From contig JAESQZ010000045.1 of the NCBI GenBank assembly GCA_016764955.1, positions 1 to 7,430 of the forward strand: 7,430 nt of DNA. Direction: 5' to 3'. Source of the stretch: Deltaproteobacteria bacterium. Its GTDB lineage: Bacteria > Myxococcota > UBA727 > JABDBI01. This document shows positions 1-5,644 of the stretch, in pieces. The position numbers and the translations under genes were made by a program. Below the pieces are notes generated by a model, which saw nothing but the letters and a program-made list of their open reading frames with translations, was not told where the DNA came from and did not search any database. Position 1 is the first letter of the stretch. Each line of letters starts with the position of its first letter.

Positions 1-2
1 AG

Positions 3-1244
3 AACGCTGATTTCGCAGATGCTGTTCAAAAAGCAGGCCTGATTTTTATTGGTCCAAGGGCCAGCTCGATTAAATCGATGGGCTCCAAAACAGGCGCTCG
101 CCAAGTAATGCAGCGTGCAGGTGTTCCCGTTGTGCCTGGACTTACAGAGTCTTCAAATAGCGTCGAAGAAGCACAAAAAGCTGCCAAAAAAATTGGCTTC
201 CCAGTCATGCTAAAAGCCGCAGCAGGTGGCGGTGGCAGAGGCATGCGTAAAATCGATAGCCTTAAAGATTTCGAATCAGCTTATGAGTCTGCCCAAAGCG
301 AAGCACGTAACTCATTTGGCGATGATTCTGTTTATATCGAAAAGTTTTTGGAACAACCTAGACACATAGAAGTCCAAGTTTTCGCAGACACACATGGCAA
401 CGTGATTTCGTTTCCAGAACGTGAGTGCTCAGTTCAACGGCGTCATCAAAAAGTTATCGAAGAATCACCTAGCTGCTTTGTGAATCCAAACATGCGTGAA
501 CGCATGGGCGAAGTGGCCCGCCAAGCAGCTCAGGCTGTTAATTATATTGGCGCCGGAACAGTTGAATTTTTAGTAGACGCCCACAAGAATTTTTACTTCA
601 TGGAGATGAATACGCGTCTTCAGGTTGAGCACCCTATTACTGAGATGATTAGTGGTTTTGACTTGGTTGAAATGCAAATTCAAATAGCTCAAGGCGGCTT
701 GCTGACAGTTAAACAAGATGAACTCAAAGCCAATGGCTGGGCCATAGAAGCTCGAGTATGCGCTGAAGACCCCGATAATAATTTTTTACCAACACCTGGC
801 TTAATTAAACACTTTAAAGAGCCATCTGGGCCATATGTTCGAATAGACGCCGCTGCTTACTCTGGCTATCAAATACCTACTGAATATGACTCAATGATTG
901 GCAAAGTAATTGCTTGGGCCCCGACGCGTAAGCAAGCGATTAAGCGATTAGATAGAGCGCTTTCAGAGCTAATAATCAAAGGCTGCACGACAAATATTAG
1001 TTTTCTAAGGCAGTTGCTAAATTTCGAAGAGTTTTTGAGTGGTGACTATGACACGGGCTTAATCGGGCGATTCCAAGCAGCTCAACCAAAGTCGATGGGC
1101 GACGAGCATGAAACGATTGCTCTGTTGGGCGCGGCCTTGTTTGCTTATGCCCAAGACAAGCAACCAGCAGCTCAAAATAAACAGAGTCCAGACACTGCGC
1201 TATCTGCTTGGCAACTAATAGGGAGAAACCCATGCGATTTGTAG
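3..1244 (+). CDS. Biotin carboxylase subunit of an acyl-CoA carboxylase (5'-partial)
   Basis: This is the ATP-grasp enzyme that carboxylates biotin on its carrier protein, the first half-reaction of acetyl-, propionyl- or related acyl-CoA carboxylases. The frame is already open at base 3 and reads NADFADAVQKAGLIFIGP, a typical internal stretch, so the gene begins upstream and roughly the first 80-100 residues are missing; 413 residues are visible. The ATG at base 78 is internal. Visible motifs are the glycine-rich ATP loop (AAAGGGGRGMRKI, about 222-260), ECSVQRRHQKVIEE (424-465), the metal and catalytic stretch EMNTRLQVEHPITEM (603-647), and the biotin-carboxylase C-terminal domain ending near 1060 (YDTGLI). 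About 50 further residues, including AWQLIGR, resemble the start of the BC-CT bridging (BT) domain of PCC/MCC alpha subunits. The stop at 1242-1244 lies inside the next gene. The acyl-CoA substrate cannot be told without the carboxyltransferase gene, which is not in the window. Confidence 0.95.
   Translation, partial: NADFADAVQKAGLIFIGPRASSIKSMGSKTGARQVMQRAGVPVVPGLTESSNSVEEAQKAAKKIGFPVMLKAAAGGGGRGMRKIDSLKDFESAYESAQSEARNSFGDDSVYIEKFLEQPRHIEVQVFADTHGNVISFPERECSVQRRHQKVIEESPSCFVNPNMRERMGEVARQAAQAVNYIGAGTVEFLVDAHKNFYFMEMNTRLQVEHPITEMISGFDLVEMQIQIAQGGLLTVKQDELKANGWAIEARVCAEDPDNNFLPTPGLIKHFKEPSGPYVRIDAAAYSGYQIPTEYDSMIGKVIAWAPTRKQAIKRLDRALSELIIKGCTTNISFLRQLLNFEEFLSGDYDTGLIGRFQAAQPKSMGDEHETIALLGAALFAYAQDKQPAAQNKQSPDTALSAWQLIGRNPCDL
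1221..1225 (+). promoter_or_regulatory. Ribosome binding site GGGAG that fixes the carrier-protein start
   Basis: GGGAG lies six bases upstream of the ATG at 1232. This favours that ATG over the upstream in-frame TTG at 1208, which has no such site. It lies inside the end of the biotin carboxylase gene, so the second gene can be initiated independently or by coupling. Confidence 0.6.
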
Positions 1245-1756
1245 CAAATATAAATAACAAAAAGCATGAGATTAGCGTTAAGCCACTTGAAGATGATTTG
1301 TTTAGCATCACTTTGGATGGCCATGAGTATCAAGTAGATGCTCATGTGATGCCATCTGGGATCGTGAACTTAATTACCAATGCTAAGAGTTATGATGTTG
1401 ATATCGACAGCCAGAATTCAGCAGATGCATTAGATGGCAATCTAACCGTTCGCATTCAGGGCCGAGTAGTTAATCTAGAGCTTCTAGATGAGCATCAAAG
1501 CAAGTTAAAATCTGCGAGGGCGGCTAGTTTATCAGGTTCAGGTTCTTCAGAAATACGGGCGCCTATGCCCGGCCGCATCTTGCGTGTCTTAGTTCAAGAA
1601 GGCGACTTAGTCGAAGAAGGCCAGGGCTTAGTTGTGATGGAAGCCATGAAAATGGAAAACGAAATACGTGCTTCTAAAGCTGGTCAAGTCAAAGAACTTG
1701 CAGTTCAAGCAGGCGCCTCTGTTGAAAGCGGCGCTTTGTTGCTAGCGATTGAGTGA
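1232..1756 (+). CDS. Biotin carboxyl carrier protein of an acyl-CoA carboxylase
   Basis: This 174-residue protein carries the covalently bound biotin that shuttles CO2 from the biotin carboxylase to the carboxyltransferase. The C-terminal biotinyl domain (about residues 106-174) has the biotinylation motif EAMKMENE with the acceptor lysine at residue 140, 34 residues from the C-terminus, where the family places it. RAPMPGRILRVLV begins the domain. A small Ser/Ala/Gly-rich linker (about 95-107) precedes it. The N-terminal ~90 residues (RFVANINNKKHEISVKP... TVRIQGRVV) look like the beta-strand-rich BT bridging region found inside one-piece PCC/MCC alpha subunits, not like E. coli AccB. The gene overlaps the biotin carboxylase stop by 13 bases, in another frame. 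ATG 1232 is preferred because of GGGAG just upstream; a TTG at 1208 would add eight residues. Domain assignment is firm; the acyl-CoA substrate is unknown. Confidence 0.93.
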   Translation: MRFVANINNKKHEISVKPLEDDLFSITLDGHEYQVDAHVMPSGIVNLITNAKSYDVDIDSQNSADALDGNLTVRIQGRVVNLELLDEHQSKLKSARAASLSGSGSSEIRAPMPGRILRVLVQEGDLVEEGQGLVVMEAMKMENEIRASKAGQVKELAVQAGASVESGALLLAIE

Positions 1757-1789
1757 TGTGAAATCTGGTTTTCTATCACGCGATCATTA

Positions 1790-1839
1790 GATCCTGGCCT
1801 GCACCAGGGTGACTGGATGCCAGCCTTCGCTGGCATGAC
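1790..1839. repeat. Palindromic element copy 1: two hairpin units in direct tandem
   Basis: Two units sit head to tail in the 99-base space between the convergent carrier-protein and aldehyde dehydrogenase genes. The first has stem CCTGG/CCAGG (1793-1797 and 1804-1808), extendable by a T-G and an A-T pair. The second has a perfect 8-bp stem ATGCCAGC/GCTGGCAT (1817-1824 and 1829-1836) with loop CTTC. Each unit has the form GGAT/AGAT, stem, loop, stem, then TGAC, matching the half-units of the two other elements in this window, though more diverged. Neither hairpin is followed by a T-run on either strand, so a classical intrinsic terminator is not supported, although the hairpins may still limit read-through or protect 3' ends. 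Confidence 0.7.
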
Positions 1840-1855
1840 AGTGTATGGGGTAAGC

Positions 1856-3349
1856 CTAGAAGAACCCAAGGGCGTTGGGTGAGTAAGACACCAGCACGTT
1901 CTTGGTTTGTTGATAATGCGCTAGCATCATCTTGTGGGTTTCGCGGCCTATTCCAGATTGCTTATAACCACCAAAAGCTGCATGGGCAGGGTAAGCATGA
2001 TAGCAGTTGGTCCAAACGCGGCCTGCTTGGATGCCGCGGCTCATGTTGAAGGCATGATTGGTGTTACGTGTCCACAAACCAGCGCCTAAGCCATACTTGG
2101 AGTCGTTAGCGATTTCCAAGGCTTCTTCGTCTGTTTTGAAAGTTGTTACTGAAACCACGGGCCCAAAAATTTCTTCTTGGAAAACACGCATTTTATTGTT
2201 GCCTTTAAAGACAGTGGGTTTCACATAAAAACCATCTTTCAGATCACCTGAGAGCTCGTTGCGCTCACCACCGGCTAAGCACTCAGCGCCTTCTTTTTTG
2301 CCAATCTCAATATAGCTTAAAATCTTTTCCATTTGCTCTTTGGAAACTTGGGCGCCTAACATAGTCGAAGCATCCATAGGGTCGCCCTGTTTAATAGCAG
2401 CAACGCGTTTGAGAGCACGATCCATGAAGCGATCAAAGATGGATTCTTGTATGAGTGCTCTTGATGGGCTGGTGCAGACTTCTCCCTGGTTTAGAGCAAA
2501 CATGGTGAAGCCTTCAAGGGCTTTATCAAAAAAAGCGTCGTCTTCGTCTAAAATATCTTCAAAGAAAATATTTGGGCTTTTGCCGCCGAGTTCCAGTGTG
2601 ACAGGCGTTAGGTTTTGGCTGGCACACTTCATAATAAGCTGGCCTGTTGTGGTCTCGCCTGTGAATGCAATTTTAGCTACTCTTGGGCTTGAAGCGAGTG
2701 GTTGGCCAGCTTCAGGACCAAAGCCATTGACGATATTTAAAACACCTGCTGGCAGTAAGTCAGCAATCAACTCCATGACGACCAAAATAGAGGCAGGTGT
2801 TTGTTCAGCTGGTTTCAAAACAACGCAATTGCCAGTGGCCAATGCAGGGGCAACTTTCCAAGTAGCCATCAGAATTGGGAAATTCCAAGGAATGATTTGC
2901 CCAACGACGCCCAAGGGCTCATTGAAGTGATAGGCATAAGTTTCGTGATCAATTTGCGAAATGCTGCCCTCGTCGGCGCGGATACAGCCAGCAAAATATC
3001 TAAAGTGATCAACGGCCAATGGGAGATCAGCCGCTTTTGACTCACGGATGGGCTTGCCATTATCCATGGTTTCCATGGTGGCGAGTGTGTCTAGATTAGC
3101 CTCGATGCGGTCGGCTATCTTATTCAAAATCAAAGATCGCTCAGTGAGTGAAGTCTTGCCCCAAGCGTCTTTGGCTTTATGAGCAGCATCTAATGCGAGC
3201 TCAATATCCTTTTCGTTAGAGCGAGATACTTCACATAAGGGCCGGTTATTGATGGGTGAAATGTTTTGAAAATATTGGCCATTAACGGGTGGTATCCACT
3301 GGCCACCAATGAAGTTTTCGTAACGGGGTTTAAACAAAGTTGCTGTCAT
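1856..3349 (-). CDS. exaC: NAD-dependent acetaldehyde dehydrogenase, ExaC/AldB/AcoD type
   Basis: This 497-residue cytoplasmic aldehyde dehydrogenase, full length for the family, is expected to oxidise acetaldehyde (or similar short aldehydes) to acetate with NAD(P)+. Visible motifs are the active-site Asn in IIPWNFP (Asn156), the cofactor lysine in VVLKPAEQTP (Lys179), FTGETTTG (229-236), the general-base Glu253 in LELGGKSPN, the nucleophile Cys292 in NQGEVCTSPSR, and the subgroup-diagnostic C-terminus VWTNCYHAYPAHAAFGGYKQSGIGR ... SYSPNALGFF. As I remember the subgroup, the usual motif is VCTCPSR; here the second cysteine is serine, which should not abolish catalysis. The start is well supported: AGGAGA (3355-3360 on the complement) lies five bases before the ATG. 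It lies downstream of acs on the same strand, 151 bases away, fitting an acetaldehyde-to-acetate-to-acetyl-CoA route. The ExaC versus AldB choice rests on recalled similarity. Confidence 0.96.
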   Translation of the reverse strand: MTATLFKPRYENFIGGQWIPPVNGQYFQNISPINNRPLCEVSRSNEKDIELALDAAHKAKDAWGKTSLTERSLILNKIADRIEANLDTLATMETMDNGKPIRESKAADLPLAVDHFRYFAGCIRADEGSISQIDHETYAYHFNEPLGVVGQIIPWNFPILMATWKVAPALATGNCVVLKPAEQTPASILVVMELIADLLPAGVLNIVNGFGPEAGQPLASSPRVAKIAFTGETTTGQLIMKCASQNLTPVTLELGGKSPNIFFEDILDEDDAFFDKALEGFTMFALNQGEVCTSPSRALIQESIFDRFMDRALKRVAAIKQGDPMDASTMLGAQVSKEQMEKILSYIEIGKKEGAECLAGGERNELSGDLKDGFYVKPTVFKGNNKMRVFQEEIFGPVVSVTTFKTDEEALEIANDSKYGLGAGLWTRNTNHAFNMSRGIQAGRVWTNCYHAYPAHAAFGGYKQSGIGRETHKMMLAHYQQTKNVLVSYSPNALGFF

Positions 3350-3368
3350 GTGTTTCTCCTTTTTCGGT

Positions 3369-3464
3369 TGTCATCCCGGCCTTGAGCCGGGATCCAGTAA
3401 AATCAAGAAGCCTTCTTTTTGCATCTGCAACTTCACTGGATCCCGGGTCAAGCCCGGGATGACA
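3369..3464. repeat. Palindromic element copy 2, intergenic between acs and the aldehyde dehydrogenase gene
   Basis: Two 30-base arms (3369-3398 and 3435-3464) are inverted repeats of each other, matching at 28 of 30 positions, around a 36-base spacer. Each arm is itself a hairpin: ATCCCGGC/GCCGGGAT (3373-3380 with 3386-3393, loop CTTGA) and ATCCCGGG/CCCGGGAT (3440-3447 with 3453-3460, loop TCAAG). The only two differences between the arms are a paired C-G to G-C swap that keeps each local stem intact. The left arm from 3370 to 3398 is identical to 4720-4748 inside acs. In the acs-ald transcript the element would form strong structures between the two genes and could affect processing or relative expression. 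No target duplication is visible at its edges. Confidence 0.88.
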
Positions 3465-3500
3465 GGTGTTAGGTTTTGTTTTCACAAAGACATGCAATAT

Positions 3501-5387
3501 TTAAACCGATCCTGCAATCAGCGTCTCAATAATTTTTGGGTCTACCAGCGTCGAGATATCGCCTAAGTTGTCAGTATTTTTCTCGGAAATTTTTCTTAAA
3601 ATTCGGCGCATGATTTTGCCGGATCGTGTCTTGGGTAGTTCCGGCGCCCATTGGATAATATCGGGCGTGGCGATAGGGCTGATCTCTTTTCGGACTTGTT
3701 TAAGCAAGCTTGATTTGAGCGAGTCGCAGGGGTCAATGCCAGACTTGAGCGTAACATAGGCGTAAATACCCTGGCCTTTGATGTCATGCGGGTAAGCAAC
3801 AACAGCAGCTTCAGCGACGCTAGGGTGTGCAACCAGCGCACTTTCGACTTCTGCGGTTCCAATGCGATGCCCAGAAATATTCATGACGTCGTCTACTCTG
3901 CCAGTAATCCAGTAGTGGCCATCTTCATCGCGTTTGCAGCCGTCGCCTGTAAAGTATTTGCCTGGGAAAGGCTCGAAGTAAACCTCTTTGAATCGTTTGT
4001 GATCTTTATAAAGCGTGCGCGCTTGGCCTGGCCAAGAATCCGCCAAGCATAAATTGCCTTCGCCAGGTCCTGTAATTATTCGGCCCTTGTCGTCTAAAAT
4101 CTCGGGTTGAATATTGGGGAGCGGGGACATGGCAGAACCAGGTTTTAAATCTTTCGCGTCATAACGAGGTGATATCATGATGCCACCTGTTTCAGTTTGC
4201 CACCATGTATCGACAATTGTGCAGCGTTTTTTGCCAACAATATCGTGATACCAATTCCAGGCTTCTGGATTAATTGGCTCGCCGACAGTGCCTAGAACTC
4301 TTAAGCTTTTGCGAGAGCTATTTTGAACCCAGCTGTCACCTTCTTTCATGAGGGCTCGAATCGCAGTCGGGGCTGTGTAAAAAATATTAACTTGATGCTT
4401 ATCGATGATCTCCCAGAATCGAGATGGGTTTGGCCAATTGGGCACGCCCTCAAACATGACAGTTGTTATGCCGTTAGCCAAAGGCCCATAGATGCCGTAG
4501 CTATGGCCAGTAATCCAGCCGACGTCAGCTGTGCAAAAATAGACGTCGTCTTCTTGACAGCCGAAAACGGTCTCGTGCGTCCAAGCTGCGTAGACTAAAT
4601 ACCCAGCGGTTGTATGTAAAACGCCCTTAGGTGTGTTGGTTGACCCTGAGGTGTATAAGATAAAAAGTGGATCCTCGGCGTTCATAGGCTCAGGCTCGAC
4701 GACATGATTACAGTCGGCCGTCATCCCGGCCTTGAGCCGGGATCCAGTCCCCTTGTCATATTCTGGACCCCGGCTCGGAGGCCGGGGTGACATCGCTTCA
4801 ACCTGGCATCGTTCTAGGCTGCCAGTATGTTTAACAACTAAGACTTTTTCGACAATCGGTGCTTTTGAGATGGCTTCATCTACACAAGCTTTGAGTGGGA
4901 TATGCTTATTGCCTCTGAGGCCCTCGTCTGCTGTGATAACCAACTTGCTTTCGCAGTCATTAATACGCCCTGCGAGTGCTTCAGCTGAAAAGCCTGCGAA
5001 GACAACCGAATGAACGGCACCAATGCGTGTGCAAGCAAGCATGGCATAGGCTGCCTCAGGAATCATGGGCAAATAAATCGTGACCCGGTCGCCCTTTTGA
5101 ACGCCCTGTGATTTTAAAACAGCTGCCCAATGGTTAACTTGTTTGTAAAGCTCTTTGAAAGAGATATGCTGGGCAGGTTTTTGGGGGTCATTTGGTTCCC
5201 AAATAATCGCTGTCTTGTCGCCTCGTGTATTTAAGTGCCTGTCGATGCAATTATAGCTCACATTGAGTTTGCCATCTTCGAACCATCGGATATAGATATC
5301 ACCAATGAATGAACAATCTTTGATTTTAGAAAAAGGCTTAAACCAATCGATTCGCTGTGCTTGCTTCGCCCAAAATGTTTCTGACAT
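3501..5387 (-). CDS. acs: Acetyl-CoA synthetase (AMP-forming) carrying an in-frame palindromic-element insert
   Basis: This 628-residue cytoplasmic ligase converts acetate, ATP and CoA to acetyl-CoA via acetyl-AMP. Visible motifs are DEGLRGNKHIPLK (154-166), the ATP loop YTSGSTNTPKG (245-255), FYTAPTAIRAL (336-346), DTWWQTETGG (393-402, with the Trp that sizes the acetate pocket), DSWPGQARTLYKDH (450-463), GRVDDVMNISGHR (497-509) and the C-terminal PKTRSGKIMRR, whose Lys591 is the residue reversibly acetylated in Acs enzymes. Residues 199-223 are encoded by a palindromic element (4720-4792) and stand about 20 residues before the ATP loop, where E. coli Acs, from memory, has a segment with RDLWWHDLV that is not recognisable here. 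The N-terminus is about 35 residues shorter than E. coli Acs. An in-frame stop two codons above ATG 5385-5387 rules out an upstream start, and no strong Shine-Dalgarno site is visible. All catalytic motifs are intact, so the enzyme is probably active. It probably heads an operon with the aldehyde dehydrogenase gene. Confidence 0.96.
   Translation of the reverse strand: MSETFWAKQAQRIDWFKPFSKIKDCSFIGDIYIRWFEDGKLNVSYNCIDRHLNTRGDKTAIIWEPNDPQKPAQHISFKELYKQVNHWAAVLKSQGVQKGDRVTIYLPMIPEAAYAMLACTRIGAVHSVVFAGFSAEALAGRINDCESKLVITADEGLRGNKHIPLKACVDEAISKAPIVEKVLVVKHTGSLERCQVEAMSPRPPSRGPEYDKGTGSRLKAGMTADCNHVVEPEPMNAEDPLFILYTSGSTNTPKGVLHTTAGYLVYAAWTHETVFGCQEDDVYFCTADVGWITGHSYGIYGPLANGITTVMFEGVPNWPNPSRFWEIIDKHQVNIFYTAPTAIRALMKEGDSWVQNSSRKSLRVLGTVGEPINPEAWNWYHDIVGKKRCTIVDTWWQTETGGIMISPRYDAKDLKPGSAMSPLPNIQPEILDDKGRIITGPGEGNLCLADSWPGQARTLYKDHKRFKEVYFEPFPGKYFTGDGCKRDEDGHYWITGRVDDVMNISGHRIGTAEVESALVAHPSVAEAAVVAYPHDIKGQGIYAYVTLKSGIDPCDSLKSSLLKQVRKEISPIATPDIIQWAPELPKTRSGKIMRRILRKISEKNTDNLGDISTLVDPKIIETLIAGSV
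4720..4791. repeat. Palindromic element copy 3, inside the acs coding sequence
   Basis: The left arm 4720-4748 is identical over 29 bases to 3370-3398; the right arm is about 4763-4791. Each arm forms a hairpin with an 8-bp stem: ATCCCGGC/GCCGGGAT (4723-4730 with 4736-4743) and ACCCCGGC/GCCGGGGT (4767-4774 with 4781-4788). Relative to the left stem the right one carries a compensated T-A to C-G change (C4768 with G4787). The spacer is only 14 bases, against 36 in the intergenic copy. The 72-base length is a multiple of three and the minus-strand frame has no stop, so the element is translated as MSPRPPSRGPEYDKGTG then SRLKAGMT. This is the arrangement known from Rickettsia palindromic elements found in frame within protein genes, although I have no sequence evidence that this element belongs to that family. 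Confidence 0.87.
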
Positions 5388-5437
5388 AGGACATTACTAT
5401 GCCGAAATAATTCACGCAGCCAAGGGTTTTTAATAAT
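5388..5437. promoter_or_regulatory. Compact divergent promoter region between acs and the plus-strand gene set
   Basis: Only 50 bases separate the divergent starts of acs and the small membrane-protein gene, so promoters for both must lie here or reach into the coding regions. On the acs strand there is a weak pair, TTGGCT (5418-5423) and CATAGT (5396-5401), 16 bases apart; this would put the transcript start almost at the acs ATG. On the plus strand the A/T-rich TTTTTAATAATATG runs into the small gene's ATG, with AAGGG (5422-5426) as a distant, weak ribosome site. No operator dyad is evident. The region follows from gene layout; the boxes are guesses. Confidence 0.35.
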
Positions 5438-5644
5438 ATGCGCCCAAAATGTCTCTTACTCTGCTTTTTCTTGTCGATGGGCTTATTAGCGGACTCTGTT
5501 CAGATAGAGGAGAAAAAGCAGCCAACCTATTCTTGGATAACTCATATGGCGATACTCTCGATATTTGGTGCGACAGTGTATTTTGCTTCGAGGGGGCTTG
5601 AATCTTTACGAAAGTTAGTTTTTCAATCAGCTTATGAAAATTGA
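5438..5644 (+). CDS. Small exported or membrane protein of unknown function
   Basis: The 68-residue product is not recognised. Residues 1-18 look like a signal peptide: basic start MRPK, hydrophobic core CLLLCFFLSMGLL, and a plausible cleavage site LLA/DS. A short polar stretch VQIEEKKQPT follows, then one transmembrane segment at about 34-51 (ITHMAILSIFGATVYFAS), then a short basic tail RGLESLRKLVF. No lipobox cysteine is evident. The stop at 5642-5644 overlaps the start of the carbonic-anhydrase-like gene by 11 bases, which suggests translational coupling and supports its being a real gene. The ATG directly follows an A/T-rich stretch, and the only ribosome-site candidate, AAGGG, is 11 bases away. 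The signal-plus-TM architecture and the overlap are the grounds for calling it. Confidence 0.6.
   Translation: MRPKCLLLCFFLSMGLLADSVQIEEKKQPTYSWITHMAILSIFGATVYFASRGLESLRKLVFQSAYEN

Noticed and set aside
1790..1839. Intrinsic bidirectional terminator between convergent genes
   Set aside because: The hairpins are good but no T-run follows on either strand, and their sequence fits the repeat family better.
2340..2930. A 196-codon open frame on the plus strand opposite the aldehyde dehydrogenase gene
   Set aside because: It lies entirely antisense to a gene with strong family motifs, and its translation shows no recognisable domain.
3348..3566. A 72-codon open frame on the plus strand covering the intergenic palindrome
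   Set aside because: Its translation (HPGLEPGSS, GSRVKPGMT) is just the palindromic arms read through; such spurious proteins are commonly annotated over these repeats.
4022..4037. Near-perfect palindrome CTTGGCC T GGCCAAG
   Set aside because: It lies within acs codons for the conserved WPGQAR motif and has no space for a loop; explained by coding constraint.
3369..4791. CRISPR-like repeats
   Set aside because: There are only dispersed palindromic arms, with no regular spacer array and no cas genes.
4732..5013. Open plus-strand frames opposite acs, including one starting inside the element
   Set aside because: They are antisense to conserved Acs motifs with no domain or start signal of their own.
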